From Davidsoniella eucalypti (Eukaryota; Ascomycota; Sordariomycetes; Microascales; Ceratocystidaceae), in the NCBI GenBank assembly GCA_004009845.1, contig RMBW01000009.1, positions 248,001-312,000 on the forward strand: a stretch of 64,000 nt of DNA, read 5' to 3'. A model generated the notes under the pieces. The model worked only from the letters and a program-made list of their open reading frames with translations, was not told where the DNA came from and did no database searches. Each line of letters starts with the position of its first letter. The first letter of the stretch is position 1. This document shows positions 1 through 10,338 of this stretch, piece after piece. Made by a program: the position numbers and the translations under genes.

Positions 1-896
1 ACATATATACAACTGTACTGAATCTATATCTGGCCAGGGGGGCTTAAGCATCTTGGTATGCAACGTATTGGCAGCAATCGCAACCTCTTGAAGATGTTAC
101 TGTTTCGTCTTGCTTCAGAGTCGCGACCATCGCGCTTTGATGCGCATGGAAATGAGATCTTGGTATAGAATATAGTATGGAATCTTCCGAACGGCTACCA
201 ACATGTACTTCATGAATCGGCCAAAAAAAATAGACCCAATAAAACAATTAAAATCCACCGAATAGGTAGAAATTGATACAAAGTCCTCTGCAGATACAAA
301 TTCCATTTTAACTCCCATGTATGTACGGACAGGGTCCTGAGAAACAGATATTCAATAATTAGCTGCTGTTTCAGATCTTGACCCGAGCATCCTGTTCATC
401 GCTAAAACCGACATCATTAGATAGATGGTTCCTCCAGGGACCGCCCCCATGAAATTGTTTGTCGATATCTCTACTAGAAATTGGCTTATTACGTCGATAG
501 GCTTACTAAAGTACCGGCCTCATTGAAGAGAGTTATACATAATGTAGTCATAACCAAGTCTCTTATTATGTATAACAAACAACGGAAATAACATAGCGAC
601 GGTTCTTCATTACATATAACATCGCTGACACAATGGCATTCTCGTTCTCCCTATAGGGGTGTTCTAGAAGAAGAATACCATAACGTCTCATGGCTACCTA
701 CTTGTTTTCAGTGGGGTCATAGCACCCTAATCGGCAGTACATAGTAATTGTGCTTTAACCCTAAGTTGTAGTTCTTGGTGAAAGACTTTCTCTTATCGTG
801 ATGCGACATATACAGACATTAGTTAGAAATAGAATAAGATATATACAATAATGGTGGTTGAGGTATTCAGACCCCCCCTTTCCTACTCATGCTAGT
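1..896. other. Intergenic, 3' flank of transcription factor gene
   Basis: No supportable gene. The two short minus-strand open frames near the left edge (about 67 codons each) have no recognisable motif and overlap each other. Two telobox-like CCCTAA motifs occur near 722-729 and 757-764. The rest is A/T-leaning DNA downstream of the minus-strand regulator gene. Confidence 0.6.
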
Positions 897-2687
897 TCAT
901 GACATACATAGGCTTATCCCCGTCTTCTTCATGATGTAGTGTAGTCCGTACGGACCGTATGCCTCAGGTGCTGGATCACGCCAGAGTTTCTCTAAGAGTT
1001 CAATAGCTTGAAGAACATTTGCCGTCTTGTAGCGGGAAAACCTGAGGCCTTCGTAGACCATGCTTTGCTGAGGCTTGATGATCAGACATGACCCGACAAT
1101 CATGACTGGCCACAGAAGAACTGCGCACATGGCCGACATGGCGAGTGACATCATGGTCTCTGTGGCAGAGTTGATGTGTTCTTGAATATCCTGAATGACA
1201 CGTGTATCTGTTACAATAGCACCACAGCGAGATGCTTTCAAGTATATAAGAAGTGCGTGGCGGTACACCGAGGCAAGAGAGTCGCGGTCAGCGTCCCATA
1301 TGACGTTGGTATCTGTGGGTGGTTCCCATGTTGTGATGCGTTGTTGTAGGGCATCAAACTTGCGCATCAGCTCTAAGCTGGGATTGTCTTCGGGTTCTTC
1401 TAATCGCTGGCGCGCGAGAAGTGAGACACTGGGTATTATAGAGAATAGACCGTCTATAGACGAGAATATGACGCCGGAGCTCTCTAACCCTGCGACTTTC
1501 TCGTGGCATGAAAAAAGAAACGAGTCAAATGGGAGCGTCCGGTTCTCATCTAAGCCGTAGGGAGTGATGTTGGCAACTAAGACGAGATAAGAATAGATTT
1601 CTAGCATAGAGCCCTGGAGTTTTTCCTCAATGGATGCAAACGAGCTTGGCATATCGTCCTGAAGCGAAAGAAGCAGGCTACGGAATGCTCGTAGATGTGG
1701 GAATATGGTTCCACGGTGATGTCGTTGAAGGGACTGCCAAATAGTGTTAATAGCTGAACTGTACAGCTTAATACACCATGTATGAATGCATGAACTTACC
1801 TCAATCTGACATAGAAGCATAACAATAGTCATAACTCTAAGTTTTTCTTGTCGATCCTGAAGAACACCACTGTTTGAGGTCATCTTCTCGCGTAGTTTGT
1901 GAAGAACAACTCCATAGAGTCCTAGAGTGGCCTTACGAATAGCGGGATCTGGATCTTGATTTGACGCACAAAGGTGCGTCCCGCCCAGACAAAGCACAGC
2001 CTCCATGAGAAGATCATCCGAGTGAGCTATTGGCATAACGTACTGCAAGAATGGGTTCTCGGCTTTGGAATTAGACACTAAAATTTCTGTGGTGGCATGG
2101 AGATAATGTTCAAGGAACCCATTGGAAAAACTATTGAAGTATACCGCCTGCTTTGACGTTTCTGTGAACAAAACAAGTGCAGGTGAATTGGGTATCGGTG
2201 AACTGAATGATGGAGAAGCAGACTGTGAAGTACGCCTTGAATGTGGGCTGAGTATCAAGTCAGTTTGGGTGCTAGCAGACACCATGGTAGACTGTGATTT
2301 AGCGGATGTAGCCGGTGAAGGTGGTGAAGGTGGTGATGGGGTGTCAGCAACGTCATGGCCGGCAGCATCAAATACTAATGGGGAGTCTGCGGCATTACTG
2401 AAAGCAGTGTTGTCGGAATCATGCTTCCTGTTTAGCGCAAGCGCATGTTGCGACGGAGCTTCCGGAGAGTCAGCCAACCGTTTGTCCGGGCTGGCTCCGG
2501 CCTTAGCCGAAGGATAAACGCATTCTCGCCCACTACGCGTACATGTCCAGCATGACGGCTTAGACTCGTCGCACTTCTTCTTACGTTGGCGACACAACAT
2601 ACAAGCGCCTCTAGACCGGGAGAAGTACGGGCGCAGGCCTCGGCAGTGTGCCGGCTTATCGGGCTTCTCGGAGTTACTCCCGTCCAT
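897..2687 (-). CDS. Zn2Cys6 fungal transcription factor (596 aa)
   Basis: Probable nuclear DNA-binding regulator. A binuclear zinc cluster is visible with cysteines at residues 29, 32, 39, 46, 49 and 56 (C-x2-C-x6-C-x6-C-x2-C-x6-C), with a basic RQRKKK stretch inside it. A Ser/Pro-rich linker follows (about 65-180). The rest resembles the fungal-specific transcription factor domain of the PF11951 type: an MLLCQIE...W helix near 300 and a C-terminal LLWPVMIVG...LLEKLW segment. I start at the ATG at 2687; the open frame runs 18 codons further upstream but only to a TTG. A perfect 5' splice consensus (GAG|GTAAGT) lies at 1799 inside the ORF, but the reading continues through it with family-like residues, so I treat the gene as intronless. 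The target genes are unknown; the nearest divergent gene is the secreted mucin-like protein. Confidence 0.88.
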   Translation of the reverse strand: MDGSNSEKPDKPAHCRGLRPYFSRSRGACMLCRQRKKKCDESKPSCWTCTRSGRECVYPSAKAGASPDKRLADSPEAPSQHALALNRKHDSDNTAFSNAADSPLVFDAAGHDVADTPSPPSPPSPATSAKSQSTMVSASTQTDLILSPHSRRTSQSASPSFSSPIPNSPALVLFTETSKQAVYFNSFSNGFLEHYLHATTEILVSNSKAENPFLQYVMPIAHSDDLLMEAVLCLGGTHLCASNQDPDPAIRKATLGLYGVVLHKLREKMTSNSGVLQDRQEKLRVMTIVMLLCQIEVSSCIHTWCIKLYSSAINTIWQSLQRHHRGTIFPHLRAFRSLLLSLQDDMPSSFASIEEKLQGSMLEIYSYLVLVANITPYGLDENRTLPFDSFLFSCHEKVAGLESSGVIFSSIDGLFSIIPSVSLLARQRLEEPEDNPSLELMRKFDALQQRITTWEPPTDTNVIWDADRDSLASVYRHALLIYLKASRCGAIVTDTRVIQDIQEHINSATETMMSLAMSAMCAVLLWPVMIVGSCLIIKPQQSMVYEGLRFSRYKTANVLQAIELLEKLWRDPAPEAYGPYGLHYIMKKTGISLCMS

Positions 2688-4271
2688 GGCTAGAACTGGA
2701 ATAGAGCAGGTAGCAAGACGGAATCTACAAAAGCGTAGCAAAAAGATGGCGTGCTAAGTCACAGTGTGTGCTCGCAAAGCAAGACTTGGTGTGGGCGGCT
2801 GATTTAGGCGGATATGTGATGGGATGGCAGCCAAGTATGCAGGAGGCTGTTCCTGAGCGGCCGGGTTAGACTTTGGCCGAGAAGAGAAGCTAGGCACAGC
2901 TTTAGTGGCCCAGTAACAAAGAACGTGATGCTGATCGGGAGTAAAGAACGAAAGAAGCGCTGTAGTATTATAGCGACTTGGGATGAGTTTAGAAGTGGCG
3001 CCAGCAGCAGCTTCTTGTTAATTTTGGACGGCTATAAAGGAAGAAGTAGGAAAGCGAACGATTGGAGCAGCATCTGACGTATAAGTGCGACTCGCGCTCC
3101 ATGCAGGTCGGCAGTAGGACGATTTTGGGCCAAATGGGATGCTTTTTTTGGCCTGAGCTGTACATATAAGTTTGCGCGCCAAATCTCCAGCTTAGAAAGC
3201 TAGAAATCGCTTGACAGCTGCGATCAGCAACTTCGCTGTGTAGACTAGCTGTTAGCTTGCTATAGTGGGAGTTCAGATCCAGGTCGACGTTCCACGGGAA
3301 TAACCCATCGCTCCAATATCGGCCTGGAGAACACCCTAGAATGGCGCCGGCTTTAACTGGCCAGGCAGTACAATAGCAATTCAGGGCAAACAGAACTATG
3401 CAAAGCAGGAAAAAGGAAAACAAAAAAGGTTACCAATATGCCAAGATCGGGTGACGACAAGCTCATTCACCTCAAATTCACCAGCGTCTCCGATAGCTGG
3501 GCCCAAAACAGACCGCCTAACGTCCGAGCACAGGGATGAGCTTGTCTAGGGTTGTTAGGGTCTGTTTATCAACATCCGACGGATAGATAAGCTCTAGGCT
3601 CCACGCTGCTCAAATGCTCGATTGCTGAGATATGTGCCTATGCCATGTCATGCCGGCTTGGCTTGGTAAATCTGCAAATCGATGATTGGAAATTCACATG
3701 AAAGCTATAATCCATCACTAATCAATGCCTAGCGAGATCGCAGTTTAAAATCCATTGAAAATTATGGAACTGGAGCGTGTATACTCAAACCCTAGCAAAC
3801 CCTACTATGTGCTTTGTCGCACTACTGATTACTATGTATTTTAGTAGACTAACAACAGAAGCTAATCGTGTAACAACACTTTAACCTCATCTTTTCTCTA
3901 CATTATAACTATATATAAGTAAAGAAACTTGATGTATAATCACAATAATTACAAGAATAGCGTATTATGTGCTCCGGATCTCACTAAGATTGAATACTAT
4001 GATTACTTTCAAGATCCTTGATATTACATTGAACTCTGTAATCAAGAAGTCAAAGGCTCGTATGTAAACAAAGAGCGATCTAGTAACTGCCCACCCTTCA
4101 ACATGAGGTATCAACATAAACAATGTAACAGTATGAAAACAAATAAAAGGCTGCTGTGGCCTATTCTACGAAGGATAACTTAGACTTTTCAACCACCAAC
4201 CATTCAAGATTTGATTCTTTTCGACTCTGATTTTGAGTAAATTCTTCGAGCTTCGATTATAAGAACCAATC
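2688..4271. promoter_or_regulatory. Divergent intergenic region with telobox-like motifs
   Basis: A 1.58-kb region between the divergent regulator (-) and the mucin-like gene (+). It holds four CCCTA/TAGGG units: a pair in one orientation at about 3547-3562 and a pair of AAACCCTA in the other at about 3787-3804. A TATA-like AATAAAAGG lies at about 4141, roughly 125 bp before the plus-strand ATG. A 144-codon minus-strand frame (2989-3423) begins with TTG and is not annotated. Confidence 0.4.
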
Positions 4272-6458
4272 ATGACCAGGCATATATCTGCCATTTTTGT
4301 GGCCCTGGCCACCACCTTGCAAATGGTTAATGCCATCCACGTTTACCTTGCTGACTGTGGTATCGGTTCTGTCAACAAGCACCCGACTTGGTCGTCGAGC
4401 CATGAGGCGCTTGTTTATGAAGACGACAACTACAACCTTGACAAGCCTGATGCTTACGGCATTGTTTCTTCTCATACTGACGATGACAACAACTATCCGT
4501 GGAGCTTGTCTGGCGTTTCTGTCCCCTTCTCTGATGGAACTACTTGGTCATTTGTCATCGACAACAACAAACCTGACCCGAACTACGCTGGTTATGCCCT
4601 CCATACCGATGAAAGCGGCCGTCGTCTCGATACGCTCTATTGCTTTGGCAGTCATGGCCTGTCTATTGGCCGAAGCCACGGTAACCCGAGAAGGGATTGC
4701 AAATCCACATTCTTGTGTCGTGGTGATGGACCTCAAGTCCCGTGTCCTCCTGTTGATACTTATGCCCCAACCACGTTTCCAACTTCGCCGAGTACCTCAA
4801 GTTCATTGTCAGCTACCTCATCTATCGAGACGTCGTCGATTATGAGCTCTACAAGCATAACAAGTTTCTCTAGTTCCACTACTAGTTTCACCACACCTGA
4901 TACATCTTCGGATACACAGACTACAGGTCTCACTGGTACTAGCACTGCTTCATCGTCGCCCTTGCAGACTTCTATTACTGGTAGTACCTCATCCCCTGAC
5001 CTGTCAAGCCTGACAAGCTCTTCTAGTTCTTCACCATACAGTACTAGCATTGTCTCTTCAACCGCTTCTGAAAGCACATCTTCGAGCCTTTCGGGAACTG
5101 GAACTTCTTCGGCTACATTCACAAGCACGGACTCCCTTACCTCTAGTCTGTCAACCAATACCGAGCTATCAACATCCAATAGTATCAGCTCACCTGTATC
5201 GAGTTCTACAGTTTCTACTACTACATCTACTGAATCCTCCCTTTCTAGCTTGTCATCATCCTCTTCTGAGAGCTCTGGCTCTGGTACACATAGCAGTACA
5301 GCCTTTAGTACATCTGGGACTGGCGTCTCATCAAGCCTTGCAAGCACCGGCATGTTTACCACTACACGTAGTTCGTTGGCATCATCAGGGACTGCCCCCT
5401 CTTCATCTAGGTCTTTCCAATCTCGCTCCTCATCAATCTTCTATAGTTCTTCGAGCATTTCCGTGTCTGGAATTTCTTCCGTTAGCTTTTCTGGAACTGG
5501 GACCTCGACATTGAGTCAAATGACCTCTACCACCTTTAGCTCTAGAAGCATTTCTGCCACTGTACCCTCTTCTTCCATATTCTCTGGGACAGGCATATCA
5601 AGAACGACAAACTTGACTGCAACTGGTTTCCCGTCTTCCACATTTTCCGGAACCTCCCCGATACAGTCTAGCTCTGGCAACTTTGGTACCGGAACTAGCC
5701 TGTCGAGTGGTATGCTTAGCGGAACCGGTGTATCTTCGAACTCTGGCTCTATCACTGGTACAGGCCTAGGGACTTTCTCTTCTACTGCATCTGGCATAGC
5801 GGCTAGCTCTGCAGTGGGTAGCGCAAGTGGTGAAGCTACAGAATCATCTACAAGTTCCACCCCTACGGCCACTAGCAATCCGATTTTGGCCAAGTCGATA
5901 GACCGTAGCCTAGAAATCTTGACCACAGTTCATCCCCGTCGAGTTCGTGTTGGCCGTCGTTGGTCTTCTGTGATTCAGAAGGCCAAGGTTGATATTTGGG
6001 GAAATTGTAGCCAAGACAGGCTACACTTGACAGACAACACGCATATTTTGTACCGTTGCTCTAGCAGCGAGATCGAGGGCCATAGCAGACGAACAGTTGT
6101 TCCTTCGCTCATTGACGCATTGTACCGTATGGGACAGAACCACAGCATCATTGTGGAACATCAAAACTACACTGTCATGCCCAGGGAGATGACGCTTTCG
6201 GTTCAAGATCATGCTGGCAACAAAGCATACCTTTATTACGAGATAGGATGGGTGAGCCCTCAATACGTGGGGGATCGATGCGTATTCTGCAAGGACATCA
6301 AGTTTCCCCAGGCCTGGAATGATGCGGCTGTCGAGGCCTTCTCTCCTGACTGTGATTCACCTACTCATGTGAACAGTACAAGTGTTTGCGCGCCTGATCA
6401 CCACTGCTACAACCGCCAAGCACGCGATGTCGAGAAACGCTCTTCTTGGTGGCATTAA
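4272..6458 (+). CDS. Secreted Ser/Thr-rich mucin-like protein (728 aa)
   Basis: I do not recognise a named family. Residues 1-21 form a signal peptide (hydrophobic FVALATTLQMV, cleavage probably after VNA). Residues 22-165 are a compact Cys-containing domain rich in Asp, Asn and Tyr. Residues of about 170-585 are a Ser/Thr-dominated, probably O-glycosylated stalk with recurring SGTG[TIV]S units. Residues of about 590-728 form a second ordered domain with at least seven cysteines and several N-glycosylation sequons. The chain ends VEKRSSWWH, so a Kex2-like KR site leaves only five residues after it; a second basic patch (HPRRVRVGRR) marks the stalk/domain border. No GPI signal or C-terminal membrane segment is seen, so it is probably secreted or wall-associated. 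Single exon, ATG at 4272. An adhesin or surface mucin is an inference from composition only. Confidence 0.85.
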   Translation: MTRHISAIFVALATTLQMVNAIHVYLADCGIGSVNKHPTWSSSHEALVYEDDNYNLDKPDAYGIVSSHTDDDNNYPWSLSGVSVPFSDGTTWSFVIDNNKPDPNYAGYALHTDESGRRLDTLYCFGSHGLSIGRSHGNPRRDCKSTFLCRGDGPQVPCPPVDTYAPTTFPTSPSTSSSLSATSSIETSSIMSSTSITSFSSSTTSFTTPDTSSDTQTTGLTGTSTASSSPLQTSITGSTSSPDLSSLTSSSSSSPYSTSIVSSTASESTSSSLSGTGTSSATFTSTDSLTSSLSTNTELSTSNSISSPVSSSTVSTTTSTESSLSSLSSSSSESSGSGTHSSTAFSTSGTGVSSSLASTGMFTTTRSSLASSGTAPSSSRSFQSRSSSIFYSSSSISVSGISSVSFSGTGTSTLSQMTSTTFSSRSISATVPSSSIFSGTGISRTTNLTATGFPSSTFSGTSPIQSSSGNFGTGTSLSSGMLSGTGVSSNSGSITGTGLGTFSSTASGIAASSAVGSASGEATESSTSSTPTATSNPILAKSIDRSLEILTTVHPRRVRVGRRWSSVIQKAKVDIWGNCSQDRLHLTDNTHILYRCSSSEIEGHSRRTVVPSLIDALYRMGQNHSIIVEHQNYTVMPREMTLSVQDHAGNKAYLYYEIGWVSPQYVGDRCVFCKDIKFPQAWNDAAVEAFSPDCDSPTHVNSTSVCAPDHHCYNRQARDVEKRSSWWH

Positions 6459-6638
6459 GAGGAGCCAGGGGGGACCTAATTGCATTACCACGTTTTACTT
6501 CATAGTTGGAATATCTTTGAGTCGGCCGTATATGTTAGATATAAATACTTCATGATTAAATAGCTTAGACATAGTATTAATCCACATAAAGATACATAAT
6601 TATTTTATTCATATTGATATCGTTTTGTTGTAGCCACC

Positions 6639-7617
6639 TTAGGCCTTAACGACCATAGCGGATGGTTCCATACCCTTGCCCTCTACAAGTACATCAGCCT
6701 TGCGCAATATGGAAACACAGTTCTCGACAACAGATGCCTCGACGCCTTCGGTCTTGTCGGCAAACTTGACAGTCTTGAGCCATTCCCTGGCATCGGCTTC
6801 GGAGTAGTCTAGGTTTGTGCTGATCCACTGCACAGCCTCCTCCTGGTTCTCATTGAAGTGGGCGATACCTTTGTCGATCTTGGTGAATAGGTCCTTGACT
6901 CTCTCATCGACCTTGCCGCTCTCGGCAGCTAGCTTAGTAGAAGCAACGATTTTCCAGCTACTCCACGGAGTGAAGATCTCGCTAACACGACGAATTTCAC
7001 CGGAATCGTAGTACTTCTTGGAAGTGAAGTGCTCCCACATGAAGAAGTCAGCCTCCCCGCTGTTGACGGCGTTGCGCAGGTTGGAAAAGTTGTTGAGAAT
7101 GACCGTATCCGAGTACGGGGCGGTGCCGGGAACGAGCCACTTTTGCTGGTCGGCGAGAACGAAGCCCATGACGTATGAGCCAGAGCCGATACGCGACACA
7201 CCGATCTTTGTGTTATGCAGAGATGAGATGGACGAGATCTCAGGGCGCTGAGCACCGGTTGATATAGCCCAGCCTTTATTTATGAGAAAATAGGATTAGT
7301 GTTGATGAGTGAAATAAGATTGAAGCCATGAAAATATGGAAATAGGTGAAATTCGTACATAGGGGAGTTTGCACGTAGGTTCCGACTAGTCTGTAGCCGC
7401 CATCGCCGGGCGTGTCTTCCTTGCCGAGACCAGCAATCCAGCCCTCGGTTAGGCCAACGGCAACGTCGATTTCGCCGGAGCGGATGGAGGTGATCATATG
7501 GCCGGTGCCAGACGGGAAGGGGATGAGCTCGGCATCCAGACCAAAGTACTTCTGGGCGAAGAACAGTGGCGTGGAAAAGTGCTCAGGCACATAACCGATC
7601 TTGAGAGGGGCAGACAT
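6639..7617 (-). CDS. Ca3427-like PBP2-fold protein (297 aa, 2 exons)
   Basis: Resembles the fungal Ca3427-like family, which has the type-2 periplasmic-binding-protein fold of SsuA/NMT1-type substrate-binding proteins. Exon 1 is 7617-7359 and exon 2 is 7273-6639; the 85-nt intron (7358-7274) splits the Cys codon of the CWAIST motif, and the total of 894 nt is in frame. Family features seen are the N-terminal KIGYVPEHFSTPLFFAQ, the GEIDVAVGLTEGWIAG ligand-loop region, and IGVSRIGSGSYVMGFVLADQQ in exon 2. There is no signal peptide, so it is probably cytosolic and not part of an ABC importer. The ligand is unknown; a thiamine-precursor-like or sulfonate-like compound would be a guess. It is head-to-head with a secreted intradiol dioxygenase and may be co-regulated with it. 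Confidence 0.85.
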
Positions 7618-8085
7618 GGTGAATACTAGAAAATGCTATCAAGATTGAATCAGAGAGATTGAAGTACAATATTATACATAAAGAGTGCAATATTGAGTAA
7701 AGAGTTATATGTGTAACTTTTTCTTTCTTGTTGTGGCAGATCAATATGCTATGAATTGACGTTCGACTCAATTGGAGGCTGATCTTGTCAAAAGTGGTTC
7801 GTTTCGAGCACTTTGTCACCCCTTAACCCTAAAATACCCTAATCTCACTTACAATCTCCTGCTACGTCAAATCTATACATATTGATGTTTATGTTAGTAT
7901 GATACTAGGCGTAACTACCTTAAATCAAAAATCATAACAAAGCCAATATCTATATAAACCATGTTTTCACTACCTTGCATCTTGGCTACACTTTTCACTC
8001 CCCAACCCAACGTTTTCTTAGCTTATATATCACTTTGCTACTATTTGTATTTCGACGACTGATAGTTTGTTTCATCTTGTTTAAC
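7618..8085. promoter_or_regulatory. Shared divergent promoter with paired telobox motifs
   Basis: A 468-bp region between two head-to-head genes. At 7824-7845 there are two CCCTAA units in the same orientation, separated by 11 bp start to start, which resemble fungal telobox (Tbf1/TRF-type) sites. A TATATAAAC-like element lies at about 7951, upstream of the dioxygenase. The regulatory role is inferred. Confidence 0.35.
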
Positions 8086-9596
8086 ATGCATCCATTAACT
8101 TTGCCTACCATACTTGTGGCATTGGCCAATGTCAGCGCTGGCCATGATATCACCAAGGCTCATCGCCACTACATGGACAAAAGTCGGCCGTTCGTCACTC
8201 ATTGCCAAGCTCATTTCAACGATCCGCAATCCATGAAAAAGACAGCCAAGCGGAATATCGAGGGACTCCAGGCTGCCAAGCTGTTTCACGGCTTAGACAA
8301 AGTGTAAGCTCGTAGCTATACTTTCTAGACGTTAGTTAGTGTTTACTGACAACCCATTTTAGTCCTATCATTCATCACCACGACAAGCGCCAGACATCTG
8401 TTCAACACTCGCCTTTGGACATCCTGCATGAGAGTCATCGTATAAACCGGGCGTGGGATAATGTTTCCATGGTTGAAATGTTTGGCGACTCTGGCGTCTG
8501 CCATTTAACACCCGAAGCTGATATTGGCCCTTTGTGTATGTACGACTCCACTGACGATACTGTATACCTTGGCTAATTTCAATTAACAGTCGTTGGGAAA
8601 CAACACATTCGCTCCGATGTTCGAGACGGTCAAGCTGGAGTTCCTCTGCACTTGGAAATACAGATTGTTGACATGAGAACTTGCAAGCCTGTCGAAGGCG
8701 CATATATCGACTTTTGGGCTGCAAATGCAACCGTACGTGTGGATTATCACAGCTTGACAGCCTTTACTAACTACAATGGTTATAGGGTATCTATTCCGCT
8801 ATTCTTGACTTCCCAGAAAACGGAAATCCGCTTGATCGTACCCTTATCAAAAAATCGCACGGCCGTGGTATCCAACCGACTGACGTCGATGGTATTGCAC
8901 ACTTTATCACAAATGTCCCTGGACACTACATTGGTCGATCGACCCACATGCATGGTATATTTAGAACGATTAATCAATTAGTCCACTTCAAAAAGGATGC
9001 TAACATATATACTATTAGTTGCGGTTCACCATGGTGCCCATACCTTCAAGAATGGAACTATCAAAGGTGGCCATATTTCCCATATTAGCCAGATATATCT
9101 GGACCAGCACCTGTTGCAAGAAGTCGAGTGGACGGAACCATACCATCAAAATAAATCGCCGTGGACCATGAATGCTGACGATGCCCACTTTCTACACGCT
9201 GCTACTGGAGGAGATCCAGTGATTCGTTATGCCTTGATTGGCAATACCGTCGAAGAAGGAATATACGGTTGGATCCGGATGGCTGTTGACGTCAGGGCCC
9301 ATCATCCAATGCCCGGATATATGACTAAACGGTCAGATGAAGGAAAGCTTGGAGATGCCGCCGAAAAATCCGAAAAGAATCCTTTGGCACTGCCGCTGCC
9401 ACTAGCACTTCCGAAGATGTATCTCTATGGTTCGAGCTTCATGCCCCAGGACTTGAACGCCAAATCATCATCAGATGAGAGTGAATCCAACATGAAGAAC
9501 GATCACAAGCGAGTTCAAGATGCTGATACTCAACCCAAGCGGGAGAATATGGAGAACCATTTGGAGGTTGAACATGAACCCGCAACGCGGAAGTGA
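8086..9596 (+). CDS. Secreted intradiol ring-cleavage dioxygenase (426 aa, 5 exons)
   Basis: Non-haem Fe(III) dioxygenase of the fungal extracellular intradiol family (protocatechuate 3,4-dioxygenase-like), expected to cleave catechol-type rings. Exons read from splice signals are 8086-8303, 8363-8535, 8590-8732, 8786-8954 and 9019-9596 (1281 nt, in frame); introns are 53-64 nt, and the third has a CTAAC branch point. The signal peptide is residues 1-18. Catalytic features are GPLFVVG...IRSD, Tyr181 in GIYS, Tyr226 in PGHYIG, and His232 and His234 in THMHV, so all four expected iron ligands are present. About 110 residues after the catalytic core are low in complexity, charged and family-atypical. 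The ATG at 8086 is preferred over an upstream in-frame ATG at 7975 because it starts directly at a signal peptide. It shares its promoter with the Ca3427-like gene. Confidence 0.92.
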
Positions 9597-10338
9597 AGAG
9601 TAGAGTATGTCTTGCCATCAAAAAGGGAGCCCCGAATATCGCTACATGGGAAAGAAAAAGAGAACATTATAGTTATCATGATGTCTGTCCGTCGTTCAAT
9701 CAATGCTAGATAAAAGTATGATAAATATAAAATGCACGTTTCCAGAAAAATCCATGTCGTTTATCCCATACAAATATAACTCGAGAAATAAAATATCACC
9801 GTGATACGCCACATATGGTAGTAGAGAGGCTTCAGCCCAAGAATCGTGCCTTCCTCTTTTGGTGTTGAACCATGAATAAGAAATAGAAGGTGATAGATGA
9901 GTTGTGACCTAGCAGCCAGTGTCGAATGAAAGGGAAAGAGCGTCAATTCTATGACTCCTCCATAAGAAATTCTTTTTCTTGCCTTTATAAAACTGAAAAG
10001 TTTTCATTATTTTCTGCTTCCTCCTTTTTCATAAAAACCCCAAAGAAACCAACCGTCTGTTCGATTCATCGTCAAGTTCGTTCGTTCATCGCGGAAAATC
10101 GCCTGATATACCATAACCATCGGTTCCTCGTCAAGGAACTCGATATCTACCCAATTTGTAAGTACAGCAGCCTTCACCGTTTTAGCTGTGATGGTGGATA
10201 GATCAAAGAAGAAGAGATTGATATACTGATGTATATATATCTGTTGGTGAATTGTGATAGTGTTAGTTAACCGTTTTGAGAAGCCAGTCAGACTCACAGC
10301 CGCCTTAGTTCGGCGTAGAGTCCTCTGACTTCATAGTT
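9597..10338. other. Convergent intergenic region
   Basis: A 742-bp gap between the ends of the dioxygenase and BCS1-like genes. Open frames of 91 (+) and 96 (-) codons overlap each other here and show no motif or splice structure. I see no gene. Confidence 0.6.

Noticed and set aside
2989..3423. 144-codon minus-strand frame with a signal-peptide-like start and many Cys
   Set aside because: The first codon is TTG, there is no ATG near the hydrophobic start, and the rest has no family pattern.
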